Shown: piece by piece, positions 1-6,386 of the stretch | Layout: each line of letters starts with the position of its first letter | How positions within the stretch are numbered: position 1 is the first letter of the stretch | Assembly: GCA_964519095.1 (NCBI GenBank) | Contig: CAZFHV010000127.1 | Span: 1-9,858, forward strand | Source of the DNA: JAEHCY01 sp964519095 | GTDB lineage: Bacteria; Pseudomonadota; Gammaproteobacteria; Chromatiales; Chromatiaceae | DNA length: 9,858 nt | Direction of reading: 5' to 3' | Translations under genes and position numbers: made by a program | Notes under the pieces: model-generated | Seen by the model: only the letters and a program-made list of their open reading frames with translations | The model's database searches: none | Told to the model about the DNA's origin: nothing

Positions 1-82
1 GACTGCCCGTATTTTACCCGTTCGAAAAGGGGTGAAGTCCGACAGGCTGCTAGTCCTCGCTTTCAGCTCCCTTCAGAACTGA
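1..82. other. Unassigned left-edge stretch upstream of a terminator
   Basis: The sequence before the terminator at 83-111 is probably the 3' end of a plus-strand transcript that begins outside the window. Plus-strand frame 2 is open from the edge to a TGA at 80-82, directly before the terminator stem, which would suit a gene end. The 26 residues read there do not resemble any family I know, and frame 1 is also open as far as 96. It could equally be the tail of a non-coding RNA or untranslated 3' sequence. No tRNA T-arm or CCA end is present. The call is kept neutral. Confidence 0.25.
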
Positions 83-111
83 CCGCCAGCGCATAGCTGG
101 CGGTTTTTTTT
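83..111 (+). terminator. Rho-independent terminator
   Basis: A perfect 8-bp stem (CCGCCAGC at 83-90 pairing with GCTGGCGG at 96-103) closes a 5-nt loop and is followed by eight T residues (104-111). This is a textbook intrinsic terminator on the plus strand. It ends whatever transcript enters from the left edge and insulates the small gene at 320. Confidence 0.9.
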
Positions 112-155
112 GCGCCGCTTCCGCCTTGCTCTCGGAGACAGCCGCCGTGGGTGCG

Positions 156-250
156 TCATCAAATAATCATAAACAATTCATCAATACGAAAATAAGTTCT
201 TATGATGCCGTCATATTGACACCTTATCTTACCTCCCTACGCGGTAAGGC
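156..250 (+). promoter_or_regulatory. AT-rich control region with repeats upstream of the small membrane protein gene
   Basis: This stretch is far richer in A+T than the rest of the window. TATGAT at 201-206 is a good -10 candidate, although the -35 region upstream (about 177-183) is poor, which fits an activator-dependent promoter. TTGACA at 216-221 matches a -35 consensus but has no -10 at the right distance. TCATCAA occurs twice in direct orientation (156-162 and 178-184), 22 bp apart, about two helical turns. ATCATAA (166-172) and TTATGAT (200-206) form an inverted repeat whose right arm overlaps the -10. A 6-bp stem, CTTACC (228-233) with GGTAAG (243-248), would lie in the 5' leader. The regulator is unknown. 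Confidence 0.45.
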
Positions 251-319
251 AGATGCGCCGCTCCCAGGCAACCGACACCGCACCCACAACCCGAACCGAT
301 GAGATAAGAGGAGACCAAC

Positions 320-529
320 ATGAACTCGACCAACACTCGCGCCCATTGGAATGCCCGTAACGGTGGCTTCACCATGATGGTCTCCGGCATCGCCGCCGGG
401 GTCCTGTTCGTCGTCGCCACCGCCTTGGTGGGCCACGACGTTGCCAGCAAGGATCAGCGTTTCGCTGCGGCCGGTGAGTCCGCCATCAACACCCACACCC
501 AGGGCGTACCGGCAACGGCGGCCCGCTAG
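320..529 (+). CDS. Small single-pass membrane protein, unknown function
   Basis: This 69-residue protein matches no family I know. The ATG follows an AAGAGGAG ribosome-binding site at 306-313 with 6-nt spacing, strong support for both the start and the gene. Residues 1-16 are polar (Asn, Thr, Arg). Residues 17-38 form one hydrophobic, glycine- and alanine-rich helix long enough to cross the membrane, and residues 39-69 are a polar tail starting His-Asp and rich in Ala and Thr. By the positive-inside rule the orientation is ambiguous, with Arg near both ends of the helix. The gene stands alone between terminators at 83-111 and 606-626, behind an AT-rich promoter region, so it is probably monocistronic and separately regulated. 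Reverse-strand frames overlapping it lack a comparable start site and are shadows. It is confident as a gene and unknown in role. Confidence 0.75.
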   Translation: MNSTNTRAHWNARNGGFTMMVSGIAAGVLFVVATALVGHDVASKDQRFAAAGESAINTHTQGVPATAAR

Positions 530-605
530 GGAGTCTCTAGGGGCGGGCGCCGCTAGAGCGACCTCCCCCAGCGATCCCCGGATTCTCCACCGCGGCCTCC
601 AGGGT

Positions 606-626
606 CGACCTGGGAGGTCGTTTTTT
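606..626 (+). terminator. Rho-independent terminator of the small membrane protein gene
   Basis: A 6-bp stem (CGACCT at 606-611 pairing with AGGTCG at 615-620) has a GGG loop and six T residues (621-626), then CTTT. An alternative longer, imperfect stem uses CTCC upstream and GGAG downstream. The U-tract serves plus-strand transcription only, so it terminates the unit starting at 320. On the minus strand it offers a hairpin without a U-tract downstream of the exporter operon, which has no obvious intrinsic terminator of its own. Confidence 0.8.
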
Positions 627-675
627 CTTTAAGGGACCTGCCCAGGAAGGGCGGGCTGCAGGGTCGATCAACCGC

Positions 676-1875
676 TCATTCCTCGTGTAACACGACCACC
701 GGATCGAGACCGGCGGCCCGTACTGCCGGTGATACCCCCGCCGCGAGCCCGATCACCACGGCGATCAATTCCGCCAGGACCACGAAGTCCCAGGCGATGC
801 GTGTCGGCAGGGCGGGCAAGCCGAGCTGGATCAGCCAGGCCCCCCCCGCCCCTAGCACCAGTCCCGCGAGGCCCCCCAAGACCGCCAACGCCACCGCCTC
901 GGCGAGGAACAGCCGCAGGATCTCCCCTTTCCCCGCCCCCAGGGCCCGCAGTAGGCCGATCTCGTGGCGGCGCTCCCGCACCGCGATGGTCATGATGGTG
1001 AGGATGCCGATACCGCCGACCGCGAGCGAGATGCCGCCGAGTGCCCCAACCGCCAGGGTCAGTACCCGCAGCACATCCCCCAGAACCTCCAGCATCTGGT
1101 CCTGGGTGGTCAGGGTGAAGTCCTCGCTGCCGTGGCGATCCAGGAGGGCCGTCTTGACGTGCTTAGCGACCTCCGACCCCTGCAGTCCGGGTGCGTAGAG
1201 GAGATCGATCTCCATGAGGCTCACCCGGTTGAACAGGGACAGCGCCCGCTCCACCGGGATGTGCACAGAGTCGTCGAGATCGAAACCGAGCATCTGTCCC
1301 TTGGGCTCCATCACCCCCACCACCCGGTAAGGCTCCCCGCCGATGCGGATGCGCTGACCCAGCGGCGAGGTCGCGCCGAACAGCTCTTGGCGTAGCTTGG
1401 ACCCCAGTACGGCGAAGGCCCGGGCCGCACCGCCCGCCTCGTCGGGCAGAAAGCGCCCCAGGGCGGGACGCATCTGCCAGACCCGCGGGACTTCGGACCC
1501 CACCCCAAACACCGTGGTGCGGCGGCTGCGCTCCCCGGCCTCCACCGCCACGTTGCCCTGCACCATGGGGACCAGGGCCTCGATCTGGGAGAGGCGACCC
1601 AGGGCCTGCGCATCCCCCAGGCTCAGCGGCCGGACGTTGCTGATGATCGCCCCAGACATGCCGAGCGTACTGGCCCGGCCGGGGGTCACGGCGATGAGGT
1701 TGGTGCCGAATTGGGTAAACTCCCCGAGCACGAAGCGGTGCACCCCCTCGCCGATGGCGGTCAGGAGCACCACCGCGGCAATGCCGATGGCGATACCCGT
1801 CACCGTGAGCAGGCTGCGCAGCCGATGCGCCCGAATGGCGTGCAGGATGAAGCCCAAGGCGTCGTCGGCACGCAC
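676..1875 (-). CDS. ABC exporter permease 2, MacB/FtsX-like
   Basis: This 399-residue protein is a permease of the MacB type. A cytoplasmic amphipathic N-terminus with Arg-rich segments leads to TM1 (about 20-41). A large periplasmic domain follows (about 42-270, MacB_PCD-like, with a PGR motif near 65), then three helices (about 272-297, 321-349, 363-385). The signature ERRHEIGLLRALGA (301-314) after TM2 is the classic FtsX-family cytoplasmic loop that contacts the ATPase. The start is a GTG one base after the TGA of permease 1; its first residues (MRADD..GF) parallel those of permease 1 (MRAVD..EF), which supports it. The two permeases are clearly paralogous but diverged, so they probably form a heterodimer. 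It is the last gene of the operon. A stem at 635-664 follows without a U-tract, so termination is unclear. The substrate cannot be read from the sequence. Confidence 0.9.
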   Translation of the reverse strand: MRADDALGFILHAIRAHRLRSLLTVTGIAIGIAAVVLLTAIGEGVHRFVLGEFTQFGTNLIAVTPGRASTLGMSGAIISNVRPLSLGDAQALGRLSQIEALVPMVQGNVAVEAGERSRRTTVFGVGSEVPRVWQMRPALGRFLPDEAGGAARAFAVLGSKLRQELFGATSPLGQRIRIGGEPYRVVGVMEPKGQMLGFDLDDSVHIPVERALSLFNRVSLMEIDLLYAPGLQGSEVAKHVKTALLDRHGSEDFTLTTQDQMLEVLGDVLRVLTLAVGALGGISLAVGGIGILTIMTIAVRERRHEIGLLRALGAGKGEILRLFLAEAVALAVLGGLAGLVLGAGGAWLIQLGLPALPTRIAWDFVVLAELIAVVIGLAAGVSPAVRAAGLDPVVVLHEE

Positions 1876-1876
1876 C

Positions 1877-3082
1877 TCAGCGTCCCGCGAAGGCCCGCAC
1901 CGGGTCGAGCCGTGCCGCCCGCAACGCCGGCATCAGGCCGAACAGCAGCCCCGTGGCCAGGGCCACCCCCACCGCCGCACCCAGCGACCAGGTAGGCGCC
2001 AGGAGCTGGAAGGCGGTGAAGCTGGCATTGAACCAGCTCACCACCAGCAGGGCCAGGGCGATCCCCGCGCTGGTCCCCCCCAGGGCCAGCAACAGGGCCT
2101 CGGTGAGGAACAGGAGCGCAATCTGCCGCCGCACCGCCCCCAAGGCCTTGAGCAGGCCGATCTCGGCGGTGCGCTGGGAGACTGCCACCAGCATCACGTT
2201 CATGATCAGCACCCCCGCCACGCTCAGGCTGATGGCACCGATCCCCCCCACCGCGAGGGTGAGGGCGCGCAGGATGCGATCGAAGGTGGAGAGGAGCGCG
2301 TCCTGGGTGATGAGGGTGACGTCGTCCTCCCCCTCGTGGCGCGCCTTGATCAGGGCCCGCACCGCCTCGCGAGTCCGCTCCAGGGCCTCGGGACCCTTGG
2401 TCTGGATGAGGATGCGGAAGAGCCCCGGCGAGTTGAACAGGGCCTGGGCGGACGCCACCGGGATCACCGCCATGTCGCCCAGGTCCTGGCCGAGGGACTG
2501 GCCCTGGGAGGCCAGGACCCCGATGACCCGGAAGCGCCGGTCGCCGATGCGCACCCATTCCCCCAGGACGCGCTGGTTGGCAAACAGCTCCCGCGCCAGC
2601 TTCTGGCCGAGCACCGCCACCGAGGCGGCGCGCTCGGGGTCGTCCACCGGCAGGAACACCCCCTGGGCCAGCTTGAGGTGGCGCACCGGCAGCAACTCGC
2701 TGGTGGATCCGAGCACCATCACCTCTCGCTCCCGGACCCCGAAAGACACGGGGGCCGATCCCAGGGTGAGGGGCGCGAGGGTCTCAACGCTGGGGAGGCG
2801 GCCCAGGGCCCGGGCATCGCCCAGGGTGAGGTCCCGGGCGGTCTCCCCAAAGAGTGGCGGCGGCCCGCCGGTGGTCTCGTTGCGCCCCGGCAGCACGATC
2901 AGGAGATGGGAGCCGAGCTGGGCGAACTGACCCCGCACGTATTCACGGGCCCCCTCCCCCAGGGCGATCAGGAGCACCACCGAGGCCGCCCCCAGGCCCA
3001 TGGCCAGGAGGGTGAGGAGGCTGCGCACCCGCTGAGTCGCGAGCGAGCACCAGGCGAACTCCAGGATATCGACGGCCCTCAT
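1877..3082 (-). CDS. ABC exporter permease 1, MacB/FtsX-like
   Basis: This 401-residue permease has the same plan as its neighbour: TM1 at about 20-41, a periplasmic MacB_PCD-like domain (about 42-270, with a PGR motif near 65), and TM helices at about 273-300, 320-349 and 364-388. The FtsX-type loop reads SQRTAEIGLLKALGA (302-316). The C-terminus ends in the usual LRAARLDPVRA pattern. The ATG overlaps the ATPase stop as ATGA (3079-3082), so translation is probably coupled. In this family the permeases do not form a classical channel. They transmit ATP-driven movement to the periplasmic domain, pushing substrate towards an outer-membrane duct. MacB proper carries the ATPase on the same chain and works as a homodimer; here the ATPase is separate and there are two permease genes. 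An upstream open extension of this frame crosses the ATPase gene and is a shadow. Confidence 0.9.
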   Translation of the reverse strand: MRAVDILEFAWCSLATQRVRSLLTLLAMGLGAASVVLLIALGEGAREYVRGQFAQLGSHLLIVLPGRNETTGGPPPLFGETARDLTLGDARALGRLPSVETLAPLTLGSAPVSFGVREREVMVLGSTSELLPVRHLKLAQGVFLPVDDPERAASVAVLGQKLARELFANQRVLGEWVRIGDRRFRVIGVLASQGQSLGQDLGDMAVIPVASAQALFNSPGLFRILIQTKGPEALERTREAVRALIKARHEGEDDVTLITQDALLSTFDRILRALTLAVGGIGAISLSVAGVLIMNVMLVAVSQRTAEIGLLKALGAVRRQIALLFLTEALLLALGGTSAGIALALLVVSWFNASFTAFQLLAPTWSLGAAVGVALATGLLFGLMPALRAARLDPVRAFAGR

Positions 3083-3759
3083 CGCCGCCCCTCCTGGTCC
3101 GCGACGATGGCCCCGTCGACCATGCGGATGCGCCTCAGCGCACGCGCCCCGAGCTCCAGGTCGTGGGTCACCACCACAAGGGTCAGGCCCTCCTGGTTGA
3201 GCCGCTCCAGGGTCCCCATCACCTCCTGCCCCGAGGCTCGATCCAGGTTGCCGGTGGGCTCGTCGGCCATCAGGAGTCGCGGCCTCATGATGGTGGCCCG
3301 GGCGATGGCGACCCGCTGCCGCTGGCCGCCGGAGAGCTGATCGGGCCGGTGATGGGCCCTGTCGCTGAGACCCACGGCCGCGAGGATCTCCGCCACCCGC
3401 TCCCGGCGCTCGCGGGGCGCAACCCCCGCCAGCACCAGGGGCAGGGCGACGTTCTCGGCGGCACTGAGACGCGGGATCAGGTGGAAGGCCTGGAAGACGA
3501 ATCCGATCTGCTCCCGGCGCAGGCGGGCCCTTTGCTCCTCGTCGAGCCGGGTGGTCTCGGCGCCATCGAACCGATACTCTCCCCGATCGGGCCGATCCAG
3601 GAGCCCAAGGATGTTCAGGAGCGTGGTCTTGCCCGACCCCGACGGTCCCATGACCGAGACATAGGTTCCGGCGGGGATGTCCAGATCGATGTGGCGCAGG
3701 GCGTGGACCGGCTGATCGCCCACCTCGAAGGTGCGGTCGATGCCCCGGAGCTCGATCAT
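3079..3759 (-). CDS. ABC exporter ATPase, MacB/LolD type
   Basis: This 226-residue stand-alone nucleotide-binding protein shows all catalytic motifs: Walker A GPSGSGKTT (38-46), Q-loop Gln90, signature LSGGQ (142-146), Walker B LLMADE (162-167) with catalytic Glu167, and switch His199. The segment after Walker A, LLNILGLLDRP, and the phrase EPTGNLD are typical of the MacB/LolD/FtsE subgroup that powers FtsX-like permeases rather than classical importers. Length is normal for the subgroup. The ATG overlaps the adaptor stop as ATGA (3756-3759), and its own stop overlaps permease 1 in the same way, so the subunits are likely made in step. It acts at the cytoplasmic face of the inner membrane as a dimer. 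LolD is an alternative name, but the upstream HlyD/MacA-type adaptor argues for a tripartite exporter instead of lipoprotein release. Confidence 0.94.
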   Translation of the reverse strand: MIELRGIDRTFEVGDQPVHALRHIDLDIPAGTYVSVMGPSGSGKTTLLNILGLLDRPDRGEYRFDGAETTRLDEEQRARLRREQIGFVFQAFHLIPRLSAAENVALPLVLAGVAPRERRERVAEILAAVGLSDRAHHRPDQLSGGQRQRVAIARATIMRPRLLMADEPTGNLDRASGQEVMGTLERLNQEGLTLVVVTHDLELGARALRRIRMVDGAIVADQEGRR

Positions 3760-4904
3760 GGGCCGGGGTCTTCCGCCCGGGCGGCGGCCCCGTCCTTGAC
3801 CCCTTCGCGATCCAGCGACAGCACCACCTCCTCCCCCACCTGGAGCCCGGAGCGGACCTCCGTGAGGTCCCAGTTGTGCAGGCCGGTCTCGATGCGGCGC
3901 GCCGCGAGCGTCCCCCGCGCCGGGTCCAGCACCAGCACCCGGTTGTCCTGCACCGCCTCGCTCGGGATGTGCAGCACCCCCTCGCGGCGCGCCACGATGA
4001 CCTCCACGTCCGCGCTGTAGCCAGCCAGGAGCTCCCCCTGACCCGGCCGCTCCAGCAGCTCCACCTCCACCTCCAGGGTGCGGGCCTGCTTCTCGATGTC
4101 GAGCACGTAGGGGGCGATGCGGCGTACCCGCCCGGCCAGGCGCTGGCCGCGGAAGGCGTCCAGGGTGACCCGCGCCGGGTTATCGACCGCCACCTGGGGG
4201 GCATCCACCTCGTCGAGGGGGGCCGAGATGAAAAAGCAACTGTCGTCGATGAGGTCCACCGCCGGGGGCGTGGGAATCCCCGGCGGCGAGGGGGTCACGT
4301 ACTCGCTGAGCTCTCCCGAGACCTCCGCCACGATGCCCGGGAAGGGGGCGAGCAGCCGCGTCTTGGCCAGGTTGGCACGGGCCACCCCCACCTGGGCCTC
4401 CTGCACCCGCGCCTGGGCCTTGGCCGCCTGGCAGTCCGCCCCGTTGGCCTGGGCGGTGGTCACCGCCCGATCGACGGCCTCCTCGGAGGTCATGCCCCGC
4501 CCGCGCAGCTTGCGCTGGCGCTCGGCCTCCCGCTCCGCATTCTCCGCATTCAGGCAGGCGGAGCGCGCCCGGGCGTCCGCCGCCACCGCCTCCCGCTCCG
4601 CCAGGGTCACCTGGGCCAACAGGTCCTGATTCCACAGCTCCAAGAGCACCGCCCCGGCCTCCACCCGATCCCCTTCCCGCACATCCAGGGCGGCGATCTG
4701 CCCCCCGAGACTCGGAGTGAGCTTGGAACGGCGACAGGGCTTGACGGTACCGGCCCGGGTGTTGGATACGGTCTGCTCCACCAGGCCCACCGCGGCGGCC
4801 TTTACCCGCACCGCCACCGGCTCGGGCCGGGTGCCGTACCACCAGCCAAGGCCCAGGGCCGCGGGGACGGCGAGGGTGAGCAGGATCTTGAGGGCGCGCC
4901 GCAT
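3756..4904 (-). CDS. Periplasmic adaptor (membrane fusion) protein, MacA/HlyD type
   Basis: This 382-residue adaptor would bridge the permeases to an outer-membrane duct. Residues 1-4 are basic and about 5-21 form an uncleaved membrane anchor. Residues 60-92 match the first half of the lipoyl-like barrel-sandwich domain (GGQIAALDVREGDRVEAG). Residues 98-182 are Ala/Glu/Arg/Gln-rich and form the helical hairpin. The second barrel half follows (LLAPFPGIVAEV, 184-195), then a beta-barrel (about 224-300) and a membrane-proximal domain (about 305-372, IPSEAVQDNRVLVL). There is no lipobox cysteine at the N-terminus. The ATG at 4904 is preferred because the open frame upstream has no family similarity and runs over the promoter region. 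GAGG lies about 8 nt upstream. It is the first gene of the exporter operon. No TolC-like gene is in the window, so that partner would be encoded elsewhere. Confidence 0.92.
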   Translation of the reverse strand: MRRALKILLTLAVPAALGLGWWYGTRPEPVAVRVKAAAVGLVEQTVSNTRAGTVKPCRRSKLTPSLGGQIAALDVREGDRVEAGAVLLELWNQDLLAQVTLAEREAVAADARARSACLNAENAEREAERQRKLRGRGMTSEEAVDRAVTTAQANGADCQAAKAQARVQEAQVGVARANLAKTRLLAPFPGIVAEVSGELSEYVTPSPPGIPTPPAVDLIDDSCFFISAPLDEVDAPQVAVDNPARVTLDAFRGQRLAGRVRRIAPYVLDIEKQARTLEVEVELLERPGQGELLAGYSADVEVIVARREGVLHIPSEAVQDNRVLVLDPARGTLAARRIETGLHNWDLTEVRSGLQVGEEVVLSLDREGVKDGAAARAEDPGP

Positions 4905-4945
4905 GGGAGGGCCTCGGCCGGTGGCTCCAGGGGAGGACAGGCGCC

Positions 4946-4978
4946 ATTCTAAAGCCCCGCTGGGAGCGGCGCTAAAAT
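4946..4978 (-). promoter_or_regulatory. Candidate promoter of the exporter operon
   Basis: On the minus strand TAGAAT (4946-4951) is a good -10 candidate about 42 bases ahead of the adaptor ATG. No strong -35 lies at 17 bp; a T-rich TTTTAG (4973-4978) is 21 bp away. Between them sits a perfect 5-bp inverted repeat with a 3-nt centre (4957-4969), which could be an operator or a chance hairpin. The match is partial and untested. Confidence 0.35.
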
Positions 4979-4996
4979 GGCCATCCGACGAAGGCT

Positions 4997-5082
4997 GTGG
5001 GAGCGCGACAGCGAGGATGGTGATCTTGGTGCGCGGCCTTGAAGACGGCCTCACCGCCGGGTGGGACCCCCGCAGCGGGGAT
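4997..5082 (+). repeat. Pair of REP-like repeat units
   Basis: Two 22-bp units in the same orientation, 4997-5018 and 5061-5082, start 64 bp apart. Both begin GTGGGA, share CAGCG in the middle and end GGAT, and match at 17 of 22 positions by my count. The second has a tight internal stem (CCCCGC at 5068-5073 with GCGGGG at 5075-5080). They lie between divergent genes, the usual place for bacterial repetitive extragenic palindromes. A partly similar string (TGGGAGCG at 4961-4968) lies inside the candidate promoter. Copies elsewhere in the genome cannot be checked from this window. Confidence 0.4.
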
Positions 5083-5108
5083 TCCGCACGACTCTCGGGT
5101 GATTGAGG

Positions 5109-5675
5109 ATGCCCCATAGCCTGAACCACCTGGTGGGCTTCGACGACGGCCCCTTCCGCCCCGAGCACCGCGGCGACGTGGACCTGATCGGCGCCCTATT
5201 CAGCGGGCCTCACCTGGTGGGCGTGCTGCGCGGGCGCATCCGCCGCGACGGGGCCAATGCCACCCGCAACCTCGCAAACCTGGTCGAGACCAGCCCCTTT
5301 CGCCCCCAGCTGCAGGGGGTGCTGCTGCAGGGCATCGCCTTCGCCGGCTTCAACGTGGTGGACATCCAGGCCCTGCACCAGCGGCTTGGCTTGCCGGTGC
5401 TGGTGGTGATGCGGCGGTTGCCGGACCTCGCGGCCATCGAGCGTGCCCTGATCGGCTCGGTACCCGGCGGCCGCCGCAAGTGGCGCCTCATCGAGCGGGC
5501 CGGCCCCCCCGAAGCGGTGGCTGGCGTCTACGTGCAGCGGGCGGGGATCGGGCTCCCGGAAGCCGAACAGGTGATCCTGCGATTCTCCACCCTGGGCCGC
5601 ATCCCCGAGCCCCTGCGCACCGCCCACCTCATCGCCACGGGTATCGCCCCCCTACCCTCCCGGCAGCGGGTCTAG
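5109..5675 (+). CDS. DUF99 family protein (endonuclease V-related, putative deoxyuridine endonuclease)
   Basis: This 188-residue protein fits the DUF99 family (PF01949). Family landmarks are the N-terminal GFDDGPF (10-16) with paired acidic residues Asp12 and Asp13, the hydrophobic strand LVGVLRGRI (36-44), FNVVDI (81-86) with Asp85, LPVLVVMRR (95-103), and the C-terminal IPEPLRTAHLIATGI (165-179). The family has an RNase H-like fold related to endonuclease V, and as I recall archaeal members were reported to cleave DNA at deoxyuridine, pointing to base-damage repair. Activity here is inferred only. ATG 5109 is chosen; TTG 5103 in frame is an alternative, and neither has an ideal ribosome-binding site. 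The gene diverges from the exporter operon and converges on the acetyltransferase. No clear promoter is seen; REP-like units lie directly upstream. Most family members I know of are archaeal, so a bacterial copy suggests old transfer. Confidence 0.82.
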   Translation: MPHSLNHLVGFDDGPFRPEHRGDVDLIGALFSGPHLVGVLRGRIRRDGANATRNLANLVETSPFRPQLQGVLLQGIAFAGFNVVDIQALHQRLGLPVLVVMRRLPDLAAIERALIGSVPGGRRKWRLIERAGPPEAVAGVYVQRAGIGLPEAEQVILRFSTLGRIPEPLRTAHLIATGIAPLPSRQRV

Positions 5676-5718
5676 AAAGGACAAGGAGAAAAGGCAGTAG
5701 GGGATCGAGCCACCAGGA

Positions 5719-5750
5719 GCCAACTTTGGCCGCCGCCCTAGCGCGGGCGG
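5719..5750. repeat. Inverted repeats in the convergent gap
   Basis: The 62-bp gap between the two converging stops contains a near-palindrome GCCAACTTTGGC (5719-5730). A second hairpin overlaps the acetyltransferase stop: CCGCCC (5733-5738) pairs with GGGCGG (5745-5750), extendable with a 2-nt bulge. Neither is followed by a T-run on either strand, so these are weak candidates for transcription stops. Confidence 0.3.
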
Positions 5751-6325
5751 GCCTGCGCCCCATCAGAAGCCTCCGCCCTCCCGATCCGCTCTTGCCACTC
5801 GGGCCGACGGATGGCGCGCAGGACCACGTCCTCGAAGCGCCCCCACTTGCGCACCCGGTCCCGCAACAGCCCCTCCCGCCGCATGCCGATCCCCTCCAGG
5901 ACCCGGTCGGAGGCGGGGTTGCGCACCATGTGGTGAGCGTAGATGCGCCAGAGACCCAGGGTCTCGAAGCCAAAGCCGAGCAGCGCCCCCACCGCCTCCC
6001 GGGCGAGCCCCTGACCCTGATGGGGGACGGCGATCCAGAAGCCGAGCTCCGCCTGCAGGTGCTCCCAGTCGAGGTCCCGCAGCTCCACCCCGCCGATGAG
6101 GGCGGTCTCGGCGCATCGGCAAACCGCGAAGTGGTAGCCCCTGCGCTCGAGCGCCTCCTGCTGCCAGATGCGGATCTTTTCCCTGGCCGCCGGGATGCTG
6201 TAGGGATGGGGAATCGAGATGGTGGTGTCGGCGATGGCCCTGGCGCCCGCCCCCTCGGCGAGGTGCTGGGCATCCTCCCCGCGGTAGGGGCGCAGGGTGA
6301 GGCGGGGCGTGACGAGGACGGGCAT
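5738..6325 (-). CDS. GNAT family N-acetyltransferase, RimJ/RimL-like
   Basis: This 195-residue protein has the layout of the RimJ/RimL branch (Acetyltransf_3). It opens with the strand LVTPRLTLRPYRGEDA (4-19). The acetyl-CoA pyrophosphate loop is HQGQGLAREA (102-111), followed by the long helix AVGALLGFGFETLGL. The motif-B segment RNPASDRVLEGIGMRREG (135-152) carries the typical Asn136 and Ser139 and the GxxxEG turn. Such enzymes acetylate protein N-termini or small amines; the substrate here is unknown. ATG 6325 is chosen because family similarity starts immediately after it and the longer open frame runs through the terminator at 6345-6379. The ribosome-binding site is poor (GGGGA, about 13 nt away). 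It lies only about 20 bases past that terminator, so expression would need read-through or a promoter inside the upstream gene. Confidence 0.87.
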   Translation of the reverse strand: MPVLVTPRLTLRPYRGEDAQHLAEGAGARAIADTTISIPHPYSIPAAREKIRIWQQEALERRGYHFAVCRCAETALIGGVELRDLDWEHLQAELGFWIAVPHQGQGLAREAVGALLGFGFETLGLWRIYAHHMVRNPASDRVLEGIGMRREGLLRDRVRKWGRFEDVVLRAIRRPEWQERIGRAEASDGAQARPR

Positions 6326-6344
6326 GTCCACTGGGTTGTCCCCG

Positions 6345-6379
6345 AAAACATCGTGCAGGCGCACGCGCCTGCCGATGTT
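6345..6379 (-). terminator. Strong rho-independent terminator of the por operon
   Basis: Read on the minus strand, AACATCG then GCAGGCG (6379-6366) pairs with CGCCTGC and CGATGTT (6361-6347). This gives 14 base pairs interrupted by one bulged base (6354), with a 4-nt loop (6362-6365), followed by UUUU and a C. It starts 7 bases after the flavoprotein stop codon. The plus-strand side has no T-run, so it acts on minus-strand transcripts. It separates the por operon from the acetyltransferase gene. Confidence 0.8.
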
Positions 6380-6386
6380 AACGCGA

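Noticed and set aside
17..40. Possible tRNA T-arm around TTCGAAA
   Set aside because: The flanking stem does not pair as a 5-bp T-stem and there is no acceptor end or CCA, so this is not a tRNA.
224..496. Minus-strand open frames (90 and 73 residues) opposite the small membrane protein
   Set aside because: They have no ribosome-binding site, and the plus-strand gene has a strong one, a membrane helix and flanking terminators.
635..664. Hairpin after permease 2 as a terminator of the exporter operon
   Set aside because: The stem is bulged with a large loop and on the minus strand is followed by an A-rich rather than U-rich tract.
1397..3340. 647-residue open frame on the plus strand opposite both permease genes
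   Set aside because: It is antisense to two well-supported membrane proteins, its translation is Gln/His/Arg/Gly/Pro-rich low-complexity sequence typical of a shadow frame in GC-rich DNA, and it has no family features.
1877..4204. 775-residue minus-strand open frame that extends permease 1 upstream through the ATPase gene
   Set aside because: The extra 374 residues are an alternate frame of the ATPase and adaptor genes with no domain. The ATGA overlap gives a better start at 3082.
3876..4952. 358-residue plus-strand open frame opposite the adaptor gene
   Set aside because: This is a shadow frame; the opposite strand encodes a complete adaptor with recognisable domains.
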